Positions 43,651 through 52,747 of a stretch of 64,000 nt of DNA are shown piece by piece. Position 1 is the first letter of the stretch, and every line of letters begins with the position of its first letter. The notes under the pieces were generated by a model. That model saw nothing but the letters and a program-made list of their open reading frames with translations, made no database searches and was not told the origin of the DNA. This DNA comes from Micromonospora purpureochromogenes (GTDB lineage: Bacteria > Actinomycetota > Actinomycetes > Mycobacteriales > Micromonosporaceae), in contig NZ_LT607410.1 in assembly GCF_900091515.1 (NCBI RefSeq), positions 2,914,001 through 2,978,000 of the forward strand, read 5' to 3'. The position numbers were made by a program, and so were the translations under genes.

Positions 43651-44391
43651 TCAGCGGTCGTGCTGCGCTGCTGAGACGCGGGAACGGAGCCCTTCGAGGT
43701 AGGTCTCCAGGAGCGTTCGGAACACCTCGTTCTCGTCCTCGAGGGCGGTGGCCACGTGGGTGCCGGCCGACCGCAGCGTCCCGGGGCGCTGCGCGGGGGT
43801 GGCGTAGACACGCCGCCCGATCGCGACGTCCAACGCCTGTTGCTCGGGGGAGAGGCTGAGCAGTGTCGCGGTGATGCCGATGTGCCCGAGGACGACCTCC
43901 GCGAAGGCACGGCAGTGACGGGCGGCTTCTTCGGGCTCGATGCCCGCCTTCGTCAGCTCGCCGGTGATCGTGTGAACGAGCTGCGTCTCCGCGTCACCTC
44001 CGGTGAAGCGGGCGGCCGACTGGGCCCCGAGCGCAGGACGCGCGAGGTAGGCCCGCCGCATGGACCAGGCGGCGCTGCGCAGCGTGTCCACCCAGCTTCT
44101 GCCCGGCTCGATTCCGGCGACCGCCTCGGCCATGAGGTGGTCACCCATGGCGAGCAGGAGCTCGTCCTTGTTGCGGAAATGCCGGTAGAGGGCGGTGGGA
44201 TCGGCGCCGAGGGCCCGTCCGAGGCGGCTGAGCGTCAGGAAGGTCGCCCCCTCACTGTCGGCCAGGCGCATGGCCGTCTCCAGGATGACCTCCCGGGAAA
44301 GGCTTGCCCGCTTCCTCGTCCCGGACGTGCGTATAGGCCCCGACAGCGCATCCGTGGAGGCGCCGGGACCGGCATCGGATTCCTTCGCCAT
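43651..44391 (-). CDS. TetR-family regulator
   Basis: ATG 44391 after GAGGAGGGA yields 246 residues. The N-terminal helix-turn-helix is FLTLSRLGRALGADPTALYRHFRNKDELL (split as two adjacent motifs in the text: LSRLGRALGADPTALYRHF, RNKDELL). The C-terminal ligand domain is TetR_C-like with MRRAYLARPALGAQ. It lies between the transporter operon and the divergent aminotransferase, and probably represses one or both. Confidence 0.82.
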   Translation of the reverse strand: MAKESDAGPGASTDALSGPIRTSGTRKRASLSREVILETAMRLADSEGATFLTLSRLGRALGADPTALYRHFRNKDELLLAMGDHLMAEAVAGIEPGRSWVDTLRSAAWSMRRAYLARPALGAQSAARFTGGDAETQLVHTITGELTKAGIEPEEAARHCRAFAEVVLGHIGITATLLSLSPEQQALDVAIGRRVYATPAQRPGTLRSAGTHVATALEDENEVFRTLLETYLEGLRSRVSAAQHDR

Positions 44392-44594
44392 CGGAATCTG
44401 TCCCTCCTCGTGGTCGCGCTGATGCCAGCAGATCACACCGCCGCGACCGTGGCCCGCGCCGGGTCCGGCAGGTGGTCATGGTGGTAACGGCTTCGTCAGT
44501 GGCACTGTCATCGCCGTTGACGGGAGGAAATCGCGGCGAGTAGATTCCGGCTCCGTCGCCCATCACGCGGCCCGCTTCGTCTCCTGGAGGATCC

Positions 44595-45944
44595 ATGGAC
44601 CGCCGCAGGCTCACCACTCTCCTGGAGCGCGAGCGCGACAGCCACGTCCGACGGAATCCACGTTCGGCCGCGGCGTACGCGAAGGCCGAGCACCTGTTCG
44701 GTCGAGTGCCGATGACCTGGATGAACAAGCAGGCCGCCGGTTTCCCGCTGTACCTGGAGTCCGCCCGCGGCAGCCACGTGGTCGACCTCGACGGCCACGA
44801 TTACGTCGACCTGTGCCTGGGCGACACGGGAGCCATGGCGGGACACAGCCCGACCGCGGTGACGGAGGCGGTCACGCGACGGCTGGCCTCCCTCGGCGGC
44901 GCGACGGCGATGATGCCGACCGAGGACGCCGAATGGGTGGGCGCCGAGCTGACCCGCCGGTTCGGCCTGCCGAAGTGGAGCTTCTCGCTGACCGCCACGG
45001 ACGCCAACCGATGGGCGATCCGGCTGGCGCGCGCGGTCACGGGTCGACCGAAGATCCTGGTCAACAGCTTCTGCTATCACGGCAGCGTCGACGAGTCACT
45101 CATCGTCGTCGGCGAGGACGGCGAGGGAGTCAGCCGGCCGGGCAACGTCGGCGCTCCGTGCGACGTGACGCTGACCAGTCGGGTGGCGGAGTTCAACGAC
45201 GTCGACGGGCTCGCGCGGCAACTCGCCCACGGCGATGTCGCCGCCGTGCTCATGGAGCCGGCGCTGACCAACATCGGCATCGTGCTGCCCGAGCCGGGCT
45301 ACCTCGATGCGGTGCGTAGCCTGACCCGCCGGCACGGCACTCTGTTGATCAACGACGAGACGCACACCTTCTCGGCCGGCCCGGGTGGCTGCACGGGTGC
45401 CTGGGGCCTCGCACCGGACATCGTCACCATCGGCAAGGCCATCGGCGGCGGGGTACCCGTCGGCGCGTACGGCCTTTCCGCCGAGCTGGCCGCCACGATC
45501 CTCGACCGCGACGACCTCGACCTGGTCGACATGGGCGGGGTGGGTGGGACGCTGGCCGGAAACGCGCTGTCGGTGGCCGCCACGCGGGCCACGCTCGAGC
45601 ATGTGCTCACCGATTCCGCGTTCGCGGGGATGACGGCGCTCGCGACCCGGTTCACCGACGCGGTCACCACGGTCATCGAGGCCCATGACCTGCCGTGGTC
45701 GATCAGCCAGCTCGGCGCCCGGGCGGAGTACCGGTTCGCGCGACCCGCCCCCCGCGACGGGACCTCATCGGCGTGCGCATCGGACGGCGAACTGGAGGAC
45801 TATCTGCACCTGTACCTCGCCAACCGCGGCGTGCTGCTCACTCCGTTCCACAACATGGCACTGATGTCGCCCGCGACGACTGCCGCTGACGTGGACCACC
45901 ACACCGAGGTGTTCACGGCCGCCGTCGCGGAGCTGCTGGCGTGA
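44595..45944 (+). CDS. Class III aminotransferase / aminomutase-like PLP enzyme
   Basis: 449 residues of PLP fold type I. Seen are the cofactor Lys in DIVTIGKAIGGGVPVGAYG, the INDETHTF acidic site, and the N-terminal YLESARGSHVVDLDGHDYVD typical of glutamate-1-semialdehyde aminomutase-like and omega-aminotransferases. The central GAMAGH and CYHGSVDES parts also match. Context with an amine/polyamine ABC transporter and an SDR suggests amine or beta-amino acid catabolism. It is coupled to the SDR by GTGA overlap. Confidence 0.82.
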   Translation: MDRRRLTTLLERERDSHVRRNPRSAAAYAKAEHLFGRVPMTWMNKQAAGFPLYLESARGSHVVDLDGHDYVDLCLGDTGAMAGHSPTAVTEAVTRRLASLGGATAMMPTEDAEWVGAELTRRFGLPKWSFSLTATDANRWAIRLARAVTGRPKILVNSFCYHGSVDESLIVVGEDGEGVSRPGNVGAPCDVTLTSRVAEFNDVDGLARQLAHGDVAAVLMEPALTNIGIVLPEPGYLDAVRSLTRRHGTLLINDETHTFSAGPGGCTGAWGLAPDIVTIGKAIGGGVPVGAYGLSAELAATILDRDDLDLVDMGGVGGTLAGNALSVAATRATLEHVLTDSAFAGMTALATRFTDAVTTVIEAHDLPWSISQLGARAEYRFARPAPRDGTSSACASDGELEDYLHLYLANRGVLLTPFHNMALMSPATTAADVDHHTEVFTAAVAELLA

Positions 45945-46720
45945 CCACCTCGCGTCCGCTGGCCGGACAGGTCGCCCTGATCACCGGCAGCGGCAGCAGC
46001 AGCGGCATCGGCTTCGCCTGCGCGCGCCGCCTGGGCCTGCTGGGTGCGCGCGTGGCGCTGACGTCGACCACCGAGCGGGTGCACCTTCGGGCTGCCGAGC
46101 TGGCGGCCCTGGGAATCCCCGCCACCGGCCATGTCGCCGACCTCACCGATTCCGACCAGGCCGCGGACCTGGTCGCGGCGGCGGTCGCCGAGCACGGCCC
46201 GGTGACGGTACTGGTCAACAACGCCGGCATGACGTCGCTGACCAGCTCGGAGAGCCTGGTTCCCGCCACGGAGATGAGCGACGAGCAGTGGGAGCGCGGA
46301 CTCCGGCGCAACGTCTCGACCGCCTTCTACGTGACTCGCGCCGCCCTCCCGGCGATGCGCGACGCCAGGCACGGGCGCGTCGTGAACATCGCCTCCACCT
46401 CCGGCCCCGTGTCGGCGTACCCGCACGACGCGGCATACCACGCGGCCAAGGCGGCGATGCTCGGCCTCACCCGGGCCCTCGCGGTCGAGACGGCGTCACG
46501 GGGTGTCACCGTCAACGCGGTGGCACCGGGATGGATCGCCACCGGCTCCGCCACCGACCACGAGCTGGCGGCCGGTCGGCGAACGCCGGTCGGCAGATCC
46601 GGTACCCCGGACGAGATCGCGGCCGTGGTCGCGTTCCTGGCCGCCCCGGACGCCAGCTACGTCACAGGCCAGCTGATCATCGTCGACGGAGGCAACTCGA
46701 TCGCGGAGGATCACACCTGA
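45941..46720 (+). CDS. SDR-family oxidoreductase (FabG-like)
   Basis: 259 residues, complete classical SDR: ALITGSGSSSGIGFACARRL, NNAGMTS, VNIASTSG, YHAAK, then PGWIATG and GQLIIVDGG at the end. The GSGSSSGIG loop has extra serines. The start overlaps the aminotransferase stop as GTGA, indicating one transcript and probably consecutive steps. Confidence 0.86.
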   Translation: MTTSRPLAGQVALITGSGSSSGIGFACARRLGLLGARVALTSTTERVHLRAAELAALGIPATGHVADLTDSDQAADLVAAAVAEHGPVTVLVNNAGMTSLTSSESLVPATEMSDEQWERGLRRNVSTAFYVTRAALPAMRDARHGRVVNIASTSGPVSAYPHDAAYHAAKAAMLGLTRALAVETASRGVTVNAVAPGWIATGSATDHELAAGRRTPVGRSGTPDEIAAVVAFLAAPDASYVTGQLIIVDGGNSIAEDHT

Positions 46721-46743
46721 GCGGTGATCAGAATATTCGCCAT

Positions 46744-46758
46744 ACCCGCTGGCCGGGT
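46744..46758. terminator. Weak hairpin between convergent genes
   Basis: ACCCG-CTGGC-CGGGT gives a 5-bp stem with a 5-base loop in the 45-bp gap between the SDR and the convergent narK remnant. Short, so only a possible terminator. Confidence 0.3.
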
Positions 46759-46765
46759 CTCCGTG

Positions 46766-47465
46766 TCAAGCGTCGCGCCTGGCGAGGCCGCCCATCTTCA
46801 CCGCGGTGAACACGGCGGCGGCCAGCGCGACGTCGGAGAGCAGCATGAGCCCGATGGCGTAGGAGCCCTGCGACCCGTAGACCCAGCCCATCACCAGCGG
46901 TGGGACGAATCCACCGAGCCCGCCGGCGGCGCCCACCAGGCCGGTGACCGCACCCACCTGGTCGGCGGGGGCGACCTTACCGACGAGGGCGAACACCGCG
47001 CCGCTGGCCGCGCCCAGCAGCAGTGCCATCCCGAGCAGCGCGACCGTTGCCAGCGGCATCAGGGTGGGCTGGAAGGCCTGGACCACCGCGAAGGCGGCGA
47101 CTCCGCCGAAGCACCACACCAGCACCGGCACCGGGTGCAGCCGGTCGGAAAGCCAGCCGCCCACCGGGCGGGCGGCCACGGCGAGGACCACGAACCCGGC
47201 GGTGCGCAACGCGCCGTCGGCGGCGCTGAGCCCGTAGGCGGTGCGCAGGTAGGCGGGCAGGTACACGCTGAAAGCCACGAATCCGCCGAAGCCCACCGCG
47301 TACAGGAAGCACAGTTGCCAGGTGACGGTCAGCCGGCCGACCGTGGCGAGGCGCTGCCAGGCCGAACCGGCCGGACGTGCGCGACCCGGCGCGTCGCGTA
47401 GTAGCAGGAACGACAGGAGCGCGTAAGCCGCCAGGATCGCCGCGACGAGCACAAAGGGTGACTGT
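46766..47465 (-). pseudogene. narK: narK nitrate/nitrite MFS transporter, 5'-truncated
   Basis: The C-terminal part of a NarK-type MFS protein, ~230 residues with about seven membrane helices: FVLVAAILAAYALLSFLLLR, GFGGFVAFSVYLPAYLRTAY, LAVAARPVGGWLSDRL and AVTGLVGAAGGLGGFVPPLV. The first helices are gone. The open frame upstream of ~47465 is antisense to nirK and not transporter-like. The break coincides with the break in the divergent nirK. Confidence 0.82.
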
Positions 47466-47920
47466 GCGCCGTCGACCCGCCCGACCTGCCCCGGGTCGAC
47501 CGCGAGTACGTCCTCGTGCAGTCCGAGCTGTACCTCGGCCCGGACGGCGAGCCCGGCGACCTCGCCAAGATGCAGGCGGAGCGCCCCGACGCCGTCGTCT
47601 TCAACGGCTACGTCGCCCAGTATGCCCACCGGCCGCTACCCGCCCGCGCCGGCGAACGGGTCCGCGTCTGGCTGCTCGACGCCGGCTCCAGCAGGGACAG
47701 CTCCTTCCACGTCGTCGGCACCCAGTTCGACACCGTCTACCGGGAGGGACGCTGGGAGAACCGGCCGGCCGATCCGGGTGGGGCCCAGGTGCTCGGGCTC
47801 GGTCCGGCCGCCGGTGGCTTCGTCGAGCTGGTCTTCCCCGAGCCCGGCCACTACCCCTTCGTCAGCCACGCCATGGTCGACGCCGAACGCGGCGCCCGTG
47901 GCCTCTTCGAGGTGAGGTGA
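47462..47920 (+). pseudogene. nirK: Copper nitrite reductase (nirK-like), 5'-truncated
   Basis: About 150 C-terminal residues of a copper nitrite reductase/two-domain multicopper oxidase: VQSELYLG, DAVVFNGYV, HVVGTQFDTVYREG, and PGHYPFVSHAMVDAERGARG with the C-terminal His. The first cupredoxin domain and signal peptide are missing. The frame is open to about 47462, where narK sequence begins on the other strand. A GTG at 47516 exists but lacks a ribosome site. Confidence 0.8.
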
Positions 47921-47924
47921 CGCC

Positions 47925-48680
47925 ATGTCCACCGCCGTCACGACCCCGCGACCGGTCAGGTCCCGTCGCCGGATCCGCCGTTTCCTGCCGCCGCAGCACG
48001 GCGCCTGGGCGATGCTGCTGCTCCCGTACACCGTCGGGGTCGTGCTGGTCGGCCCGCGCTGGCCGCACCTGCCGCTGCTCGGTGCCTGGCTGGCCGGCTA
48101 CCTGCTGTCGTACCACGTCTTCCAGGCCGTCAAGACCCGCCGGCCGGGCCGGTTCGCCGACCAGCTGCTGGCCTACGGCCTCGTGACGGCACCACTCGCG
48201 GCGGCCGTGCTGATCGCCCGGCCGGCCGTGCTCTGGTACGCCCCGGTCTACACCCTGCTGCTGGCGGTCAACGCCGGATACGCCTGGCGACGCCGGGAGC
48301 GGGCCCTGCTCAACGACCTCGCCTCCGTGGCGCAGAGCTGCCTACTGGTCTTCGTCGTGGCCACCATCTCCGGGGCGCCCCTCGTCGACGTGGCCCCCGC
48401 CTTCCTGGCCCTGCTGCTGTACCTCGTCGGCACCGTTCTGTACGTCAAGACCATGATCCGGGAACGCGGGCACCCCGGCTACCTGCGCCTCTCCATCGGC
48501 TTCCATGCAGCCGCACTGGTCGCGGCGTCCTGGCTGGATCTGCTGTTGGTGCCGGCATTCGTGTTGCTGCTGGCCCGCGCGGTGATCCTGCCGGATCGGC
48601 GGTTGCGTCCGGCCCAGGTCGGAATGATCGAGATCGGCTGCTCCCTGCTGGTACTGACGCTTCTGTTGGTCGCGTTCTAA
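47925..48680 (+). CDS. YwiC-like membrane protein
   Basis: 251 residues with about seven membrane helices. The N-terminal FLPPQHGAWAMLLLPYTVGV is the signature of the YwiC-like family. In Bacillus ywiC lies near narK/fnr, and here it follows nirK by four bases, so it was part of a nitrate/nitrite respiration locus. Biochemical function unknown. The gene itself is intact, but its original promoter may have been lost with the nirK 5' end. Confidence 0.8.
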   Translation: MSTAVTTPRPVRSRRRIRRFLPPQHGAWAMLLLPYTVGVVLVGPRWPHLPLLGAWLAGYLLSYHVFQAVKTRRPGRFADQLLAYGLVTAPLAAAVLIARPAVLWYAPVYTLLLAVNAGYAWRRRERALLNDLASVAQSCLLVFVVATISGAPLVDVAPAFLALLLYLVGTVLYVKTMIRERGHPGYLRLSIGFHAAALVAASWLDLLLVPAFVLLLARAVILPDRRLRPAQVGMIEIGCSLLVLTLLLVAF

Positions 48681-48775
48681 CGCCTGGTCATCGCCAACGC
48701 TGCAACCATCACCCGCCATGGCGCCCGGGTGATCGAGACGGTCGCCGTACGGTCCCGCGCTTTGTGACGCGACCG

Positions 48776-49933
48776 TCAGCCACACCGCCGGGCGTTGAGC
48801 CGGGCGGCCTGGCGCATCAGGTGATCGCGCTCGGCGAGGTTGGGGGCCTTCAGGGCCGCCTCGGCGTACAGCCGTGCCGCCGTCGCCAGGTCGCCGTCGC
48901 GCTCGTGGAGGTACGCCGCCACCGCCGCGTGGCGGGGCAGTGATTCGTCCAGCACCGCGAGCGCCGCCAGCCCGGCGCGCGGTCCGTCGGCCTCGCCGAC
49001 AGCCACTGCGCGGTTGAGCCGGACGACCGGGCTGTCGGTCAGGCGGAGGAGTTCGTCGTACCACTCGACGATCTGCACCCAGTCAGTCTCCTCGGCGGTG
49101 GGCGCGTCAGCGTGGAGTGCCGCGATGGCGGCCTGGGCCTGGAACTCGCCCAGCCGGTCGCGGGCGAGGGCCGCCTGCAGGATCTCGACGCCCTCGGCGA
49201 TCGACCTGGTGTCCCATCGGCCGCGGTCCTGCTCGGCGAGCGGCACCAGGCTGCCGTCGGGCGCGGTCCGGGTGGCGCGCCGGGCGTGGTGGAGCAGCAT
49301 GAGGGCGAGCAGCCCCGCCACCTCGGGGTGGTCGATCGCCGCCGCGAGCTGCCGGGTGAGCCGGATGGCCTCGGCAGCGAGGTCGACGTCGCCGGAGTAG
49401 CCCTCGTTGAAAACCAAATAGAGGACGCGCAGCACGGTGGCGACGTCGCCGGGCTGGTCGAACCGCACGCCGGAGACGGTGCGCTTGGCCCGGCTGATGC
49501 GCTGCGCCATGGTCGCCTCGGGCACCAGGTACGCCTGGGCGATCTGCCGGGTGGTCAGCCCGCCGACGGCGCGCAGCGTGAGCGCGACCGCGGACGACGG
49601 CGTCAGCGACGGGTGGGCGCACAGGAAGTAGAGCTGGAGCGTGTCGTCCACCGCGGGCACGGGCCCGGGCGCCGGCTCCTCGTCGACGAGGTCCTCACGC
49701 CGGCGGCGGGCGGCGTCGGCCCGGGTCGTGTCGAGGAACTTGCGCCAGGCCGCGGTGACCAGCCAGCCCTTCGGGTCCCGCGGCGGGTCTGCCGGCCAGA
49801 CGCGGAGCGCCTCGATCAGCGCGTCCTGCACGGCGTCCTCGGCCGCCGCGAAGTCGGCTCCGCGGCGGACGAGGATGCCGAGCACGCTCGGCGTGAGGCT
49901 CCGGAGCAGGGCCTCGTTCATCTGAGCGGTCAC
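48776..49933 (-). CDS. ECF42-type RNA polymerase sigma factor
   Basis: GTG 49933 overlaps the DGPF gene stop (GTGA), giving 385 residues. Region 2 and 4 sigma motifs occupy ~1-175 (DAVQDALIEALRVWP, LTTRQIAQAYLVPEATMAQR). A ~200-residue helical extension follows (FNEGYSGDVDLAAEAIRL, LALMLLHHARRATR, LNRAVAVGEADGP), as in ECF42 sigma factors whose TPR-like C-terminus is required for activity. These are typically encoded with a DGPF protein, as here. Confidence 0.86.
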   Translation of the reverse strand: MTAQMNEALLRSLTPSVLGILVRRGADFAAAEDAVQDALIEALRVWPADPPRDPKGWLVTAAWRKFLDTTRADAARRRREDLVDEEPAPGPVPAVDDTLQLYFLCAHPSLTPSSAVALTLRAVGGLTTRQIAQAYLVPEATMAQRISRAKRTVSGVRFDQPGDVATVLRVLYLVFNEGYSGDVDLAAEAIRLTRQLAAAIDHPEVAGLLALMLLHHARRATRTAPDGSLVPLAEQDRGRWDTRSIAEGVEILQAALARDRLGEFQAQAAIAALHADAPTAEETDWVQIVEWYDELLRLTDSPVVRLNRAVAVGEADGPRAGLAALAVLDESLPRHAAVAAYLHERDGDLATAARLYAEAALKAPNLAERDHLMRQAARLNARRCG

Positions 49934-50337
49934 TCCGTGATGGTCGGCGGCTCGGTCAGGAAGGGGCGCACCTCGAGCCACTCGTGGATCGGCTTGCCGC
50001 CCGCCCCGGGGGCGGCCGACAGCTCCCCGGCCAGCTCGAGGGCGCGCTCGTAGCTGTCGACGTCGATCACCATCCAGCCGGCGATGAGGTCCTTGGTCTC
50101 GGCGAACGGGCCGTCGGTGACCGGCGGGCGCCCCTCACCGTCGTACCGGACGAACGTCCCCTCGGGGGCAAGCGCCTGACCGTCGACGAACTCGCCGGTC
50201 TTCTCGAGCCGGGCCGCGAAGTCGTTCATGTACTGCACGTGCGCCGAGATCTCCTCCGGCGTCCACTGGTCCATGGGCACGTCGTTGACCGGAGCCGGAG
50301 CGCCGCGGTAGTGCTTGAGCAGCAAGTACTTCGCCAT
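49930..50337 (-). CDS. DGPF (YCII-like) domain protein
   Basis: ATG 50337 with GGAG upstream encodes 135 residues: MAKYLLLKHYRG, ARLEKTGEFVDGQALAPEG and the hallmark TDGPFAETKDLIAGW. It is cotranscribed with the ECF42 sigma gene by GTGA overlap, the standard ECF42 arrangement. Its role in signalling is not established. Confidence 0.88.
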   Translation of the reverse strand: MAKYLLLKHYRGAPAPVNDVPMDQWTPEEISAHVQYMNDFAARLEKTGEFVDGQALAPEGTFVRYDGEGRPPVTDGPFAETKDLIAGWMVIDVDSYERALELAGELSAAPGAGGKPIHEWLEVRPFLTEPPTITE

Positions 50338-50815
50338 CGTGTTCTCCTCTTGCTGGTGCGACCCATCTTGGTCACGTTCACTGCGGGGACGGAGCCGGTC
50401 AACAGTTCTCGACATGGCCGTCCGAAAATTCTTGCTTTCGTAGCTCAGCCTGGGTGAGCCCTTTCGTGGCTCCACGGCGCGGGCGGCCGGTTGCTCTGCA
50501 GGTACGACTCGAGTGCCGGCCCCAGCCCGAGGACTGGGATGCTTCCCGCTGGGATCCTGAGGTCCAGGAAGACATCGAGCGGAGGCGCCGCCGAGGCCGG
50601 CCGACCGTCTGACTGCCGTCGGCGATGGTGCTTCGTTGATGCCTGGCGGATCAGTTCCAGTTGATGGGTGACAGGTCCGTCGCTGGCGGGGGCGCTCGAG
50701 CTTGCGCCCGGCGGTTGGCTTGCCGGTTCCGGCGCCAAGGTCGAGCACTTGGTTACGGAGAAGGGCCTTCCTTTGTGGCGCGGCCCGGAGTGCGGATCAT
50801 GGGCGTCGGTGAGGC
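50338..50815. other. Intergenic stretch with possible methyltransferase debris
   Basis: No intact gene in 478 bases. On the minus strand near 50720-50750 there is a short VLDLGAGTGK motif like motif I of class I methyltransferases, but nothing around it continues the fold. The region also contains the tRNA D-arm-like TAGCTCAGCCTGG at 50451-50463, without a tRNA body. Confidence 0.35.
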
Positions 50816-51580
50816 TCAGAGCCAGGGTGGGGGACCTTCGAAGGTAAGGGCGTGCACGTCGAACAGGACCGCCGCCTCCACGCCCAGCGTCGGTCCGCCC
50901 TGGCGGGCCGCCCAGGTCAGGAACGGCCCGGGTTCGGGGCCGACCACGCCCAGGCCTTTGGTGTACGCAGCGTGCGCGGCCAGCGAGGCGATACCCCGCT
51001 GCAACGGCTCGCCGGTGACGTCCACGCCGTGGGTGGGGCGCTCAGCGCCAGCGAAGCAGACGTAGCGCACGCCGCCCCAGGGTGGCAGCCCCTCGTCCAC
51101 CAGTTCTGGGAAAATCCACCGATTGCCCGCGTCGCGGGCGGCGTCCAGAGTAGCCAGCCCCACCGCCCGGTGGTCGGCTTGGTTGGTGATGCCGCCGACC
51201 ATACGAACGGTGAAGGCGCCCGAGACGATGACGTCGGGCCGGTGCCGGCGGATCGCACGCACGATGTCGCGGCGCAGGTCTGGACCGTACTCGACGACCC
51301 CGTCGCGGTGGTCGAGGAACTCCACGACGTCCACGCCGACCTCCCGGGCCCCGGCGCGCTGCTCCTCCTCGCGCAACGACGCGGCCTGGTCCGGGTGCAT
51401 GGCGTCGATTCCTGCCTCGCCCCGGGTGGCCAGCAAATAGGTGACCTGCTTGCCCTGTGCGGTCCAGCGGGCGATCGCTGAGGCCGCGCCGTACTCGATG
51501 TCGTCGGGGTGTGCGGCCACCGCGAGGCAGCGCTCCCAGTCCTCTGACAGTGCTGGTAGAGGCTCATCCACGGTCCACAC
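50816..51580 (-). CDS. PIG-L family deacetylase
   Basis: 254 residues, LmbE/PIG-L zinc hydrolase: CLAVAAHPDDIEYGAAS gives His and Asp-Asp of the zinc site, and QADHRAVGLATLDAARDA gives the later His. Family members deacetylate GlcNAc-inositol (MshB), bacillithiol precursors or conjugates (Mca). The substrate is unclear. It is divergent from the hydrolase gene, 76 bases apart. Confidence 0.85.
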   Translation of the reverse strand: MWTVDEPLPALSEDWERCLAVAAHPDDIEYGAASAIARWTAQGKQVTYLLATRGEAGIDAMHPDQAASLREEEQRAGAREVGVDVVEFLDHRDGVVEYGPDLRRDIVRAIRRHRPDVIVSGAFTVRMVGGITNQADHRAVGLATLDAARDAGNRWIFPELVDEGLPPWGGVRYVCFAGAERPTHGVDVTGEPLQRGIASLAAHAAYTKGLGVVGPEPGPFLTWAARQGGPTLGVEAAVLFDVHALTFEGPPPWL

Positions 51581-51656
51581 CGTAGCCGCCTCTCCGCCGA
51601 TCCGTCACCGCCGGTTCGGCAACGTTCACCTCCGTCGAGCAGGCGATAATGAGCGG

Positions 51657-52556
51657 GTGGACTTCACTCGGCTCCACCCGCAGGCGCGGGCGGCGATGCA
51701 AGTCCAGCAGCGTGTCCCGCTCACCCGGGCGGCCCTGCCGGCGGCACGGCTGAGCATGGTCCAGGCGACCCCGGCCGAGGTGGGCGACGCCCCGCCGATC
51801 CGCTCCGTGGTGAACGTCGACGCCGGCGGCGTGGCCGCCCGGCTTTACCGCGACGGCGATCACGATGCGATGCCGGTGGTCCTTTATGCGCACGGCGGGG
51901 GCTGGGTGATGGGCAGCGTGGACACCCACGACGGGCTGTGCCGGCACCTGGCGGCTGAGTCCGGCTGGGCCGTGCTCTCCGTGGACTACCGTCTCGCCCC
52001 CGAGTGTCCCTACCCGGCTGCGGTGGACGACATGGCGCGAGCGCTCACCTGGCTGCGCGGGCCTGGGGCGGCTCGGCACGGCCTCGACCCGGGCCGGATA
52101 GCGGTGGCCGGTGACTCCGCGGGAGGGCACCTTGCGGCGGTGACCGCTCGGCGCGCCCGGGACGCGGGGACCCGTCTTGTGGGGCAGATGCTCATCTGCC
52201 CGGTCATCGACCCTGCAGCCGACTATCCGGCGCTGGACGAGTACGGCCTGGACCGCGAGGAGATGCGGTTCTTCTGGGACGCGTACGCCCCACCCGGCGT
52301 GGACCGTACCCAGCCGGATCTGGATCCACTGCGGGCCGACCTCACCGGCCTGCCCCCCGCCGTCGTCATCACCGCCGAACTCGACCTGCTGTCCGCCGAG
52401 GGGGAGCGGTACGCGGCCAGGCTGCTGGCGGCCGGCGTTCCCGTCACCGCGGCCCGATACCAGGGACTCATCCACAACTTCCCGCGGAAACTGGCCCTCT
52501 TCGACGCCGCCCATGTCGCCCTTGCCCAGTTGGCCGCCGCGCTCAACCGTTGGTGA
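51657..52556 (+). CDS. HSL-type alpha/beta hydrolase (esterase/lipase)
   Basis: From GTG 51657 the product is 299 residues. Oxyanion motif VLYAHGGGWVMG, nucleophile GDSAGG, acid in AELDLLSAEGE, and His in YQGLIHNFPR define the hormone-sensitive-lipase (LipH) family. No signal peptide. The upstream frame to 51441 is antisense to the deacetylase gene and not counted. It lies upstream of the FAD oxidase in the same direction. Confidence 0.85.
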   Translation: MDFTRLHPQARAAMQVQQRVPLTRAALPAARLSMVQATPAEVGDAPPIRSVVNVDAGGVAARLYRDGDHDAMPVVLYAHGGGWVMGSVDTHDGLCRHLAAESGWAVLSVDYRLAPECPYPAAVDDMARALTWLRGPGAARHGLDPGRIAVAGDSAGGHLAAVTARRARDAGTRLVGQMLICPVIDPAADYPALDEYGLDREEMRFFWDAYAPPGVDRTQPDLDPLRADLTGLPPAVVITAELDLLSAEGERYAARLLAAGVPVTAARYQGLIHNFPRKLALFDAAHVALAQLAAALNRW

Positions 52557-52747
52557 AAGGGAGCGTGCCGTCTCCACGTACGCTTCTGCGCTGACGAAGC
52601 GTTCACGTTTCACCCCACCTCTGGGCACGAACCCCGGCTTCGCGGCGCAGGCAGGTCACGCCAACCACGACGGCATCGACGGGATGCCGGCCGTCGAGTA
52701 CGTTACCGGCGAGTCGATCTGGCGATGGTGGACGGCGGGGAGGCCGC

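Noticed and set aside
50441..50475. tRNA D-arm-like text (GTAGCTCAGCCTGG)
   Set aside because: No acceptor, anticodon or T-arm sequence follows at tRNA distances, and no TTCGA loop is present. At most a short relic or chance.
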